Source: Verticillium longisporum (taxonomy: Eukaryota > Ascomycota > Sordariomycetes > Glomerellales > Plectosphaerellaceae). From it: a DNA stretch of 64,000 bases. The stretch's first letter is position 1. Every line of letters begins with the position of its first letter. Positions 46,381 through 57,291 of the stretch are shown here, piece after piece. The position numbers and the translations under genes were made by a program. The stretch is taken from positions 2,294,001-2,358,000 of the forward strand of contig JAETXT010000008.1 of the NCBI GenBank assembly GCA_019188255.1, read 5' to 3'. Under the pieces are notes generated by a model. It saw only the letters and a program-made list of their open reading frames with translations. It was not told where the DNA came from and did not search any database.

Positions 46381-47127
46381 TATCTAGTATATATTAGGAT
46401 ACTATATTAGGCGAAGATAAAGAGAATAATAATAATTTATATTGCGATAGAACCGAGTTCCCTAAATATTAGCGAAGGTATCGTCGTTATAACTATATAT
46501 ATAGTTAGTATATATAGACTATATATTTTTCTTAGCCTATATTTACGTAATAGCCTCTAGCTCGGTAGTATAAACGTTAATAAAGTCGCTAAGGGTACTA
46601 CGATTATTTATAATTAGTATATATATAGTATAATTTAAGTATATATATACCCTAGCTCTTCTATAAACGAGGTACGATACTAATTACCCTTAAGTATAAA
46701 ACGCTTAAGGGCATTCTAGCCCTAGATACGCTCTTAAACTCTAAGATTAGAGCGAGAGGTATTAATAGCTATATATATTAGATATATATAGAGTATATAC
46801 GAGAGATATACTATAGATATATACTTATTAGTACTAGTATACTCCTAGCGGAAATAGTAGTAGAGGGCGGGCTAGGACGAAAAAACCTTACTATATATAG
46901 AGCTAGCGCTATCGATATCGATTATATAGCTATAGAGAAGAAGTTAAGTATATATTTAATATATACGGAGTATATCTACTTATACGCCTAAGTTAATACA
47001 TAAAATACGACTACTAGTATTAGGACCTTTAGCATTTATAGCTAGGGTAATAGTAGGAGCTAGTATATATTAAGTATATACTTAAATTAAACCTCGTTAT
47101 TTTTAAATTTATTATTAGCTAAGTTTA
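46381..47127. repeat. RIP-mutated core of the TIR element, right-middle part
   Basis: 0.75 kb of A+T-rich DNA between the two pogo-like transposons, with further copies of the TATATA..TATATA motif near 46500, 46620, 46775, 46955 and 47065. Some of these are bounded by GT and AG. Confidence 0.6.
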
Positions 47128-47129
47128 TA

Positions 47130-48989
47130 ACGTGCATGATAAGCAAGTGGGCCAAACAAGCAAGTGGGCCACCTGACCACGACCATGCGACGACAGCAGC
47201 ATCCCGGTGAACCCTAACGCCTTAAATCAATTGAAACTACTTGAAATCCTCTTCTTCAGAAGCCCTCGTCTCCAGCTGACAAGTTCGCGCATTATGTCCA
47301 GGCTCGCCGCAGACACCGCAGCGCCGTTTCTTCGTCCCGTCCCTTGGTTGGCGACTGCTTCTCTGACGCGTTTCCTCATTTATCTGGACCTGAACCTCGA
47401 TATTGGTTTGTATCTCCTGTCCCTCACCTAGAGTTAGACTCCCTCCTTGCCTGAGACGTGTTTTCTTAGCTCTCCGACGCTTGCTGAGTGTCGCGTTCTC
47501 GTCTCGAAGGATCTGGTTCTCCGACTTCAATAGGGCGAGTTGATGCATGATTCCACGCGTCCCCTTGGTAAAGTGGTCTATAGCGTTAAGAATCGACGTC
47601 GGAGAGCTTCCTTGGTGTCGGGCGATTCGACCTTTAATAAACTCTGACTGACAGCTAGCTTCAATCGGGTTGTGAGGCGTTTGGGAGACCCAAGGTTCTG
47701 ATGTATCGGGGACCCCCTCGACGGGCGTCGGTGTCCGTAGCTTCACATCCAGCTTTGAAACCACAATTTCGGGGCTCATTGGGACAAGCCCAGCACCTCT
47801 GAACCCCCTTGATATTCCTTTCCGTCATAGCTTCTTTGAAAGCTGCGAAAAACGCGGGAAAGAAGTCCTCCTTCGTGATGTGGCTTGTACCTGCCCTCAT
47901 CTTCTTCTCAATTTGCCGACCGTAGGCCTGCTTTAGCGGGCCAAAACAGCCAACATCAAGAGGTTGAAGTAGGTGAGATGAATGGGGAGGCATGCATAGC
48001 GTAATGATGTTGTTTTCCTTGCAGTAGAGCTCGAACTCAACGGAATGGTGACTTTGGTGCCCATCTAGGATAAGGAGGCGATATCCGGCCGACCGACGGG
48101 GCTTGGTATGCTTGTCAAAATGCTGAATCCATTCTAGACCTTTCTCATTTGTTGTCCAGCCTTTGTCTGTCGTAGCGATTACCCAGTCGTGAGGTAGAGG
48201 GCTGTCTTCGTACCAGCTTGAGAGGTGATTTTTGCCCGCCATAATGATGAACGGCGGGACACACCACCCGTCTGCGCCAACGCCTTGGATCACTGTCACC
48301 CATTCCCGACCTCCTGGTTGGACCATTTTCGTATTAGAACGTCTTTCGGCGTTCGTAACGACCATTCCGGACCCGATAACGCCCATCATAAACCCAGTCT
48401 CATCGAAGTTATAGATATCAGGCTCCGCGATACCGTATTTGGCGATTGTGTTCTTTACGAGCGCGAACCAATCGCGAATTGCCTCGGGATCTTCGCATTG
48501 GGCTCTCTGATAGTCATATCTGCGAAAGAAACGCGTCTTAAGCTCTGGTTGTCGCCTGACGAAGTTTGAGGCCCAGCGCTTCCCGACACTCGGCGCGTCG
48601 CGGTCGGCTAGCAGTCGATTAGCCATATCTTCAACCTCACAAAGCCGGGGAGGAAATGCTCGGGAATTTAGCTCAAGTATGTATTGAACAATCGTTAACT
48701 CCTCGAGCTCCGTCAAATTTCGATTGAGGGGGATCCTGTCGCGTTGCGAAGTAATACCGCGTAGTCGACGCGTCAAGGTCATTCGGGGAACACCAAAGAT
48801 ATTTGTCGCAGCGCGTATACTGAGATCTGGGTCATTTTGAATAGCCTGAAGAGCAAGCTGTAATTGACGTTCTTGTGAGGGCGGAGACATCGTTGTTGGT
48901 GGAGGAATTAATGGTTAACGTAAGAAGGTCGCGTTTTCGTCGTCAGGTGGCCCACTTGCTTGTTTGGCCCACTTGCTTATCATGCACGT
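47130..48989 (-). mobile_element. Pogo/Fot1-like DNA transposon, copy B, 1,860 bp, TA duplication
   Basis: The inverted ends ACGTGCATGATAAGCAAGTG start at 47130 and finish at 48989, each bordered by TA. Each end contains AGCAAGTGGGCCA twice. Length, gene order and orientation are the same as copy A, but the ends and protein are clearly diverged. It is not RIP-mutated. Confidence 0.93.
47237..48890 (-). CDS. Pogo/Fot1-like transposase with zinc knuckle, copy B (one frameshift)
   Basis: The ATG at 48890 starts MSPPSQERQLQLALQAI. The domain order is as in copy A: psq-type HTH, CENP-B-type HTH (ANRLLADRDAPSVGKRWASNF) and DDE domain with YNFDETGFMMG, LLILDGHQSHHS and LLQPLDVGCFGPLK. The frame changes at the C5 run 47804-47808 (coding G5, one too many). 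After it the protein continues FRGAGLVPMSPEIVVSKLDV and a coiled segment, then the zinc knuckle CGVCGEPGHNARTC, and stops at 47237. Apart from that one base the gene is intact. Confidence 0.9.
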
Positions 48990-48991
48990 TA

Positions 48992-49548
48992 GCGTTATTA
49001 TTATTAATATATTAAATAATAGCTATATTTATATATATATTAAATATATATATAATATTATTATTAAAGGAGATATATATTAGCGGGATGCTAATTAATA
49101 TTAGGGTTAGGGATAGGGCCTATTACGTTAGAACTTCGTCTCTATATATATAATATATATACCCCTTTTACTATAATAGTAACTAAAATCCGAGGGATTA
49201 TTAGCGCTATATATAGTAACGTTATCGTAATTAGTAAGGTTAGATATACTTCGAGATATAAGTTAGTATATATATAATATAAGCTAGCCTTATACGTAAT
49301 TTACGTACTAGTACGATTATCGATATATTAAGGGTATTTAGTATAGGCGGAGTTATATAGGGAGGAAAGTAGGAAATAAAAATTTTCACCTCGTAGTATA
49401 AGTTCAGTATATACTTAACTAATATATTATATAGGCTAGGGGTAGGTCGAATATAGGTCCTAGATAGCAGAGTCATAGTACTATATCACAGTCTATTATT
49501 CATAGTATACTATCCATTTATATTTTCTTCTAAAAATTATACTAACTA
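48992..49548. repeat. RIP-mutated core of the TIR element, right part
   Basis: 0.56 kb of TATA-rich DNA ending at the right inverted repeat. No coding frame is recognisable. Confidence 0.6.
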
Positions 49549-49616
49549 CCCCCCCCGAGGTTTCTCCGGATTGGGGGGGGTGAACTTTAGTCTCATCCCT
49601 GTGAGCTGTAACCTCG
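49549..49616 (-). repeat. Right terminal inverted repeat of the 9.6 kb element
   Basis: Inverted counterpart of 39986-40051, followed directly by the TCGAACAC duplication. Confidence 0.85.
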
Positions 49617-49624
49617 TCGAACAC

Positions 49625-50386
49625 CGGCCTCTGCGGCGCTTCCTTCGCAGGGATGCTTAAACCTAAACCCTCCCGCGGCAGCACGGCGAGCATCCGAAAC
49701 AAGGGTCCTCTCACCGCTCCTCAACGCATCACTTCCACATCTCACCGAAAAATGACAAGCCGAGCGGCCCGAAGCGCGGCTTCTGCGCGGGATCTGACCT
49801 GATCGGCCGCCCTTCGGAGCGCGGCCCGGCCAACCACCCCACTATCCTTGCGGAGCCGGGATGCGGCGCCTCGGTGAAGGATCTCGTCGTCTTGGCAAGC
49901 GTGATGCGGCCGCCTCCATCCTTCAAAGAGGATGCGATTCCCAGCCTGCACAGGCTGCAGGGCTCAGGTCTTTGCAAAAGATGCCGCTGAGAACAAGACT
50001 CCGCTGCTGGGGCACGTGCGACACCCACGCGGTCTTGACGCTGCCAGGCCAGGTCCGACAGCGTCGCCCGAGGAATTTTGATCTGCAGGCATCCATGATG
50101 TCGTGGGGGTGGAGATCAAGGGGCTTTGGTGTGGCCTGGACCGAGCCCAAAGCAGGCAGCTAGATGGTGTCAGATCTGGTGATTTCACGAACTTTGCGAA
50201 AACCCTCGACTTCGGACGCTGTCTGCTTTCATCGCCGGCCCGGCTGCCGCTCGCCTGGACGTTTGAAGCGCTCGTGGGAGTGAGCAAAGGACTTGATCAT
50301 GTATCCATGTCTAGTTCCTAACGTGTATAAATGGCCGTTCACGTACCGGAGGAGAAGAATCCATCCAAGGTCTCACAACAGTCACG
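49625..50386. other. Intergenic, promoter region of the subtilisin gene
   Basis: 0.76 kb, G+C-rich and free of RIP. No gene was recognised in the short competing frames. Confidence 0.5.
50326..50332 (+). promoter_or_regulatory. TATA-like box of the subtilisin-like protease gene
   Basis: TATAAAT 61 bp upstream of the ATG at 50387, in a position usual for a fungal core promoter with a short leader. Confidence 0.5.
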
Positions 50387-53300
50387 ATGCGTCTTCTGTC
50401 GATTCTTCAAATCCTGCCCTTGGCAGGCGGCGCTGCAGCGGGCTCAGTCTTTGCTAGAAACGATGAGCCGTCTCTAGGCGCAGCTGACGCCACTAAGCAG
50501 TACATCATCGAAGTTGAAAAGGTTCGTCTTTCTTTATTTGCACACTGATCATCATGACCAAGCTAATGAAGTAGGATGCGGACGTTGAAGCTTTATCTGA
50601 GAGCCTCAACGCTGAGGATCATGTCAAAGTCCTCAAGACCTACAACTCGGAAGTCTTCCATGGCTTGACCATAGAGACGGACGTGTACAACCTCGATAGC
50701 ATCGGACAGCTGGGAGACGTGGCCCAGGCGTGGCCTGCGAGCGTGATTGAACTCCCGGACTTGGGGCCTGATGTACAGCCGCCCAGTAACGCGAGGCTCG
50801 CCGCGGCAGCCAACTATTCCATCCATTCGTGGACTGGAGTGGATAAGATTCATGCTACTGGCAACTTTGGTCAGGGCGTCAAGGTAGCTGTTGTTGATAC
50901 GGGCGTTGATTACAGACACGAGGCGGTAAGCACCACAATATCACGTCAACCTTGAACATTTACTGATTTTCCTTTAGCTTGGTGGAGGATTTGGTCCAGG
51001 TTTCAAGGTATCAGGGGGTTACGATATTGTTGGCGATGGTCAGTAATATGGTGAACATGGAAAGACAGCATGCTCACATACACTCAAGCTTGGCCGATCG
51101 AGAATGGCGAGCCTGACAGCGATCCACTAGATGGTCGAGGCCACGGCACGCATGTCGCTGGCATCATTGCAGCTCAGACAGACTCGTAAGTTTCCCGGCA
51201 AGTGATGATCCGTCAACATTGTTCTTTCATTCCATGTCTGACCCTATACCTAGGCTTCAAGGCGTCGCGCCTGGCGTTGATTTGCTTGCATACAAAGTTT
51301 TCTCCTCGATGGGGGTATGTCCAATATCATCTATAACCAGTAATGCTCAATGTCACTGATACTTCAAACCCGCAGAGTGGTACATATGACACCTACATTA
51401 TCGATGCATTCATCAAAGCCTTTGATGATGGTGTAAGTCATGACAGGCGAGAAAGGATCTGAGCCCCTCCGAACTGACCACTTGACAGGCTGATGTCATC
51501 ACCTGTAGCATTGGTGTTTCCGGAGGCTGGTCGAACGGCCCCTGGGCCACCATCGCGTCGCGAATCGCCCAACAAGGCGTCATCATCACGATCGCAGCTG
51601 CCAACGATGGTGCGCAAGGCGCATTCTACGCCAGCAGTGGGTCTTCTGGAAAAGAAGTTTTGGCAGTGGCATCTGCAGAAGCCGGGACCTACGCAGCGAC
51701 GCCATTCCAACTTACGCAGACGATTAATGGTGAAACAACCTCTATTCAGTCTGCGTATCGGTACAACGGCATCAAAGCCTGGGACATCGAAGACACTCCT
51801 ATTCATCCCCTTTACCTCAACACCTCCAGCGGTCAAGCGTGCTCACCAGCTTCGATTCCCGCCGACACGCCCGACCTGTCCAACGTCATCACCTTGGTCC
51901 GCCGCGGCGGCTGCGACTATCTAGACCAAGAATTCAACCTCAGGGCTTTCAATGTCAGCCGAATCATGTTCTACAACGATAACAGCCGTCCTGACCACCC
52001 ATCGACATGGCTTAGTGGGCCCAAGATACTTGTTGATGCCAACGTTGGTGAGGGTATCGTCGAGATCATCAAGGCTGGCGGTCAAGTTTCGGCGGACTTT
52101 TCCAGATTCAAGGATGCCGATTGGTACGTTGGTATGCACAATGGTGTGGGTAACAAGCCCAGCGAGTTCACCTCATGGGGCGGCCTGAATGATATGGACC
52201 TCAAGCCGGAGGTCTCGGCCCCGGGTGGCAACATCCTGAGCACCTGGCTCGACGGCACTTGGCGGATTGCCAGTGGCACTTCGATGGCCTGCCCTTATTT
52301 GGCCGGTATTGCGGCCCTCTTCATCAGCGAGTTTGGCGGCCGCGAAGTTCATGGCCCCAGCTTGAGCAAGACGTTTTACAATCGAGTCGTTGCCAGCGGT
52401 AACTCGATGCCTTGGTCGACCGTTGATGCCGTTGCGTTTCAGGACACGGGATTCTGGGCTCCGACGATTCAGGCCGGCAGCGGCTTGGTCGACGCCTGGA
52501 AGGTTCTCAACTATTCCAGCACCCTCAGCACAACGAAGTGGGTACTCAATGACACGGCACACTTTGATGGGCAACATAGTACTGTCATCGCCAATAATGC
52601 CAACGTTGAGGTTGAGTACGAATTCCTGCTTCAGCCTGCCGCTGGTGTTGAGGTTGCAACGACTTCCGGCGCTTTGGCCAAGCTCAAAGACTATAAACCT
52701 TTGAAAATGATACCCAACATCACACTTCCTTCGGGCAGCTTCAAATTAAAGCCAGGCGAGAAGCGGAAGGCCGAGTAAGTTTTGTTTTGTTGATTCTGAT
52801 CGGAAGAGATCAATGCTGACAGCTGAAAGGTTCTCTTTTGATTATCCCCGAGGTCTGAACGAAGCAAAGCAGCCTCTATACAGCGGCAAGGTCCTCATCA
52901 CTTCTTCTCTGGGGGAAAATCTCTCTGTCTCTTACTTTGGCGCAGCGTATAATGTGAAGGACCAGTACAAGGACATGTTCATCGACAACACGCCGTATAT
53001 CATGTCTCCTTCGCGAAACTTTCCCGAGAAGAGAAAGTAGGTCCCGTCTTTTCCCGTGACGAATTACGGGCCGCTGACCTTGAGGACAAGTTTCACATTC
53101 GACCTCAGTTCGGGCAAATCTACTAGCCAAGATTATCCGAAGGTCTTTACGTCTTTCAGTTTTGGCTGTGACGAACTCCGTTGGGATGTAAGAAAATGAT
53201 ACGACCCCTGAGTGTTCGTTTGCTCGAGAAAGATCTAACAAGCTTGCAGATCTATGAGTCTGGGTGGGAGGAATCAAGATGGTCGTACCCACCGGTTGTC

Positions 53301-53701
53301 GGGGAGAACGGCTACGTGGGTGCTGCTACGGCGTTCCGTGATTCTCTCAGATACACGTTTTTCGACTCGAGCATCCATGACAAAGAAGATACCGTGGCTT
53401 TCCCAATACGTGCTCTTAGTCGTAGCATTCAATCTGGCGGCACGTCCCTCGGGCTGGATCGTCACAGGTTCTTCTGGCTTGGAAAGCTTGCAAATGGAAC
53501 TTATATCAAGCCAGGCATCTACAAGTAAGTTCTTACTTTCTGTCTCTTCGTCGTACATACCACCGTATCTGGAACTGACACAACCAATCTCCCAGGATGA
53601 GATTCGCCGCTCTTCGACCTCTGGGTTTGCGCCAAGACTCTAATAATTGGGACATTTGGGAGACACCAGAGATCACAGTGCTCCCTCTTCCGGTGGATTG
53701 A
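50387..53701 (+). CDS. Secreted subtilisin-like serine protease (S8, large extracellular type)
   Basis: Eleven exons: 50387-50521, 50575-50925, 50978-51038, 51089-51185, 51254-51314, 51376-51432, 51489-52774, 52830-53036, 53085-53187, 53250-53524 and 53596-53701. Every junction keeps phase, giving 912 residues. A signal peptide (MRLLSILQILPLAGGAAA) is followed by an I9-type propeptide (QYIIEVEK, then VLKTYNSEVFHGLTIE). The catalytic triad is Asp in VAVVDTGVDYRHEA, His in DGRGHGTHVAGI and Ser in IASGTSMACPYLAG. A protease-associated (PA) insert with VRRGGCDYLDQEFN lies between His and Ser. A long beta-rich C-terminal part follows. This is the layout of Vpr-like extracellular subtilases that degrade proteins outside the cell. 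All key residues are intact. It stands between two RIP-mutated transposon blocks. Confidence 0.93.
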
Positions 53702-53839
53702 TTTTGTAACTAAGCAGCTACTAGTAGTACTTCAACTGGATGTCTGAAGCCGTACCAGACCAGGTTGCTCAATGGATTCAAGCTACTGGCATCCAAACCT
53801 CTCCTTCGCCTTTAAGTCCCACCGGACACTTCACTGGCG

Positions 53840-55895
53840 CTACATGACCGCCTGAAGTGCATTTGCAACATGCTGTTTTCCATGATTAGACGCAATTTGC
53901 ATGGCAGTTTTGCCGTCCTTATCCAACTTGAACACGTCCGCGCCTGCCACTACAAGCATTCTTGTCATCTCTAGATTTCCTCTGGCCGCTGCAAGCATGA
54001 GCAATGTACCTTCATCCGGATGTGACGAGTTGACATCCCCTCCGTGGGCGATGAGGGTCTTCATTAGATATTAGATCGTTGTTTCCGCAAATCGCGGTCC
54101 AATACAAAACCCCGCGCCCGCCGTGTGTTGGGCGGTTAATGTCTGAACCGCCCTCAACCATGACCTTTGCTTGCGCGGTGAAATCTCTTGCGCATATACC
54201 TAACATTGGAACATGATCTGGCTTGAGGTTAGGTGCCGCAAACCATGAATAGAACTAGGACTTACCCATGCCATCCCACATTGGGGCGTCGGGATCGGCT
54301 CCAAGATCAATGAGAAACCGTGTCATTGCTGGATCTCTCTTGTATCGCGCAGCAAGAAATACTGCGGTGGCTCCATACAGATTGTCGGAGACATCCGTGT
54401 CTGGCCAACTCTCAGGCAATCCGGCTTCATCGATCACATGCCTGGTGATTCTTTGGTTCACATCAGCACCTCTTTCTACAAGAATGCGCATCGCAGGTCG
54501 GCTATCGCATCTGAAGGCGTGATAAAAGGGTGTGATTCCTTGCTCTGTCAATCGGACATTCTTTACCAAAGTGCGATCAACCACGCTTACCGCGATGATC
54601 AGGCTTGCTGATGCTGAACCCCTCGTCGAGAAGGATCTTTATCGACGATTTGTCGGCCTCAGAAATGGCCTGGTGAAGTAAGAAAGGACCTTGGCCAGTT
54701 TCAACGAGTCGCTTCGCCAGGGACTGTAGAAGCGGACGAACACCGGGGAGCTCTTCAGAACGTCCTGTAAGTCTTAGCAGTGCCGTGGATGAGTCTCCGA
54801 TAATACATCCCTTCTCAGACAAGAGACGCGCCACGCTCAAAGCTTCTGAAGCTAAGGCCAGGCGAAAAGGACTTCGCAGCTCGTAGTCCTTAGCGTTGAT
54901 ATCGGCTCCGTGTTCAATGAGCAGTTTCGCAGTCTCTGAGTCGTCGGCAATAGCGCAATAATGCAGGACCGTGTAGCCCTGTACAGATCTTGTCGATAGG
55001 GATATCCCTTGATTGAGAAGTGTCTCGATGAGGTGCTGATTCCGGGCTCTGACTGCCTCGAGTATGGCGTTGGGATCACTAGCCCAAGGACTCAAGAGCG
55101 CTGCCGTAGCTGCCGTATTATGGTTCTCGCCCATTGTGGCATTGATACCACCTGCCACGAGCCTGTCATCCGTTACTGGCTGGAGAAAGCGCCTCATGGA
55201 GAATTCCGGGTCGGTGACCTCAGACAGTGACGCTCGACGGCCGCGCTCCGTTGAAGCGCTTGCGACATCGTCTTCGATCCGCCGTTTGACCCTTTTTCCA
55301 GCTTCGAAATTTCGGAATTCATTCATGATCTTGACGTAGGCGTCCTTGATATCCGCTCTGATGTCGTCTTGACCTTTGCCTTCGAGCAGGCTAGTCGACG
55401 TATGTATAAGCTTCACGGCTCCACAGATAACCTACAGTGTGTGGATCAAGGACGACTGGCTTACCCGTTCAATGCCGACAATTTCAGATTCAAACTTGCC
55501 TTGCCCTCGTTCAGTCTTGCTCTCAGACCTCGTATCTCACTCTTCCGCATTGTCCACCCGAGTGCGAATCTCAGGGGACTTCTTTTTCCTCCTCCGCCCG
55601 TTGACGCCAGCGGCTTGAGCAAGATGTGCATTCCCTGCATAGCTTCCTGGCACATATCGAGGTAGTCTCCCAGCGCGACGGCAAGTGCTTTGTCTTCGCG
55701 ACAAATATCGTACTTGGTGCAAGTCTCCTGCGCCGACGCCAGGACCGCTACGAGAGACTGCACATCGCGTCCGACGGCTGAAATATCTTCGGGCGCATCC
55801 CGTATCTCCATGAGCAGCGAGTGCAAGCCGCGCGCTGTAGATGCGGCAAATGCCAAGACACCAGTGACGCTTGCCGCGATGGAGAGGGGGTCCAT
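53840..55895 (-). CDS. Ankyrin-repeat protein with a fungal N-terminal signalling domain
   Basis: Exons 55895-55465, 55390-54591, 54544-54266 and 54199-53840 give about 622 residues. The start is MDPLSIAASVTGVLAFAAS, the hallmark of the helical N-terminal domain found on fungal NLR-like and ankyrin proteins. After a linker come at least eight ankyrin units: GYTVLHYCAIADDSETAKLL, HGADINAKD, then GITPFYHAFRCDSRPAMRIL, RGADVNQ, ATAVFLAARYKRDPAMTRFL, GADPDAP, GGSDINRP and GTLLMLAAARGNLEMTRML. There is no visible NACHT or kinase domain. The last exon changes frame near 54062-54068 (one base too many between NNDLIS and MKTLIAHGG). The exact end of intron 1 is my choice to keep frame. The gene is convergent with the protease. 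Role inferred: protein-protein recognition. Confidence 0.8.
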
Positions 55896-56465
55896 GGCGA
55901 TGTAGTCTCCGAAAGTGAAGCTGGTCCTCTGCGAATGATGATGAGAGATGCATAATACTCGATCCATCAAGAGGGGGAAATGTCTAATAAGAATCAATCT
56001 GTTCTATGAGTTGATGCGGCTCCTTTTGAGGAAGGAGTTTTGGGGGTAAGAAAGTTGAGGCAGCCAGCTGCAAACAGGGATCCGTTCAGCGAGGCGGTGC
56101 TGCATGAAGGATCTGGTGGCGCGTCACAGCCATCCTCGATTGAGAACTGATAATACCAGGGCCACATGAGAGCTTTCGTTGAAGATCTGCATTTCCTATT
56201 CTATCGACACAACAGAGCACCTGGCCAACTGGGTAAGGTGAGATAATAAGGTAAGATACTATTCTCTGGTGGAGTCGAGTTTCGGCACCGAGTGGGGCCG
56301 GCTTGGTCACGGCAACAGTTATTCAGACCGGAACTGTGGCACGCTTTGGATGGACCTCGAGTGGAGTCGTCGTCTATTACCTGACCTCGTCTTGAATATA
56401 CCTAGGTTAGTAGATACCTCGGCACCTTGGATATAGCATAAGTGTTATCGGTGGAGAACTAGTAG
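55896..56465. other. Promoter region of the ankyrin gene, left flank of the gypsy relic
   Basis: 0.57 kb with no gene. It contains ACCTAGG at 56401-56407 and ends with the AGTAG duplication (56461-56465). Confidence 0.5.
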
Positions 56466-56679
56466 TGTTAAGGAGTCTTGTGTAACGAGTGAAGGGGTTA
56501 ACTATTAGTCTCTTAGGGGTCTCTAGGAAGATAGAATAATCGATGCCCTTCTCTAAATCTTAGTCTATTAACCTTTCTTATAACTATTCCCTTACTATGT
56601 TTAGTCCTCTCTTCTTAATTCCTACGATTAAATAATAGGCGATCCCCTATTAGTCTTATACCTCCTTTAAGTCCTAATA
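56466..56679 (-). repeat. Gypsy relic 3' LTR
   Basis: 214 bp, direct repeat of 63304-63517 with scattered transitions. Confidence 0.92.
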
Positions 56680-57261
56680 TAATGCCCCGTCTCTCTCTTT
56701 ACTTCGTCCTAAAGTATAATATAATATTTAGGTTAAAGGTCCTTATTAAGTTCTAGGTAGTTCTCTCTTAGGCTATTTAGTATTATTTAGTTTAACGACG
56801 TTTATATATTCTAGGTTTCTATCTAGTTCTTAAGTATCTATTTTAATAAATACTTCCTATTAATTAATTAGGGTTTCTAAGTTAATTCTTTATTATCTAA
56901 TAGCTATAGTTTAATACTTTTAGTAATTTAATAATTCTCTTCTATAGCTAATTAATAAGTAGTAGCTTATTAATATAATCTTATTATTTTAATATTCTTC
57001 TATTCTCTTTCTTTATCTTAGTTCTATTTAGTTATTCTTATATTATTCTATTCTTAAATAGTAATCTAATAAACTTCTTTTATAGCTAATTAATAATTAT
57101 TCGCCTTTTAATATAGATTTATTAATTTATTATTCTTTATTCTTTCCTTTCTTATTATTTAGATTTAATAAATAGCTATTATTCTAGAGTAGCTTATTAT
57201 AGGTTTCTAGTATATTTATAAGAGGATTTTCTAATTATTATTTCTATCTTTTCTTCTTCTT

Positions 57262-57291
57262 TAATAATAATAATAATAATAATAATAATAT
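57262..57291. repeat. (TAA)n trinucleotide tract
   Basis: Ten uninterrupted TAA units within the RIP-mutated gypsy interior. Confidence 0.9.

Larger units (their letters stand above)
39986..49616. mobile_element. 9.6 kb TIR-bounded, RIP-mutated element with nested insertions
   Basis: Terminal inverted repeats at 39986-40051 and 49549-49616 share ATGAGACTAAAGTTCACC and CAATCCGGAGAAACCTCGG with a run of eight C between. They diverge only toward the outer end (CGGGTCGCAGC against CGAGGTTACAGC). TCGAACAC follows and precedes the ends directly (39978-39985 and 49617-49624), an 8 bp target duplication. The interior is mostly A+T (TATA-rich), typical of RIP. Removing the three nested insertions leaves a core of about 5.4 kb. 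Superfamily unknown: 8 bp duplications suggest hAT, but the long TIR and its CG(A)GGT start do not match that family. Alternatives are a Mutator-like or unclassified element. Confidence 0.75.

Noticed and set aside
39978..49624. The 40-49.6 kb block as a Starship-type giant element
   Set aside because: It is too small, has long terminal inverted repeats, and I could not identify a DUF3435 tyrosine recombinase at one end.
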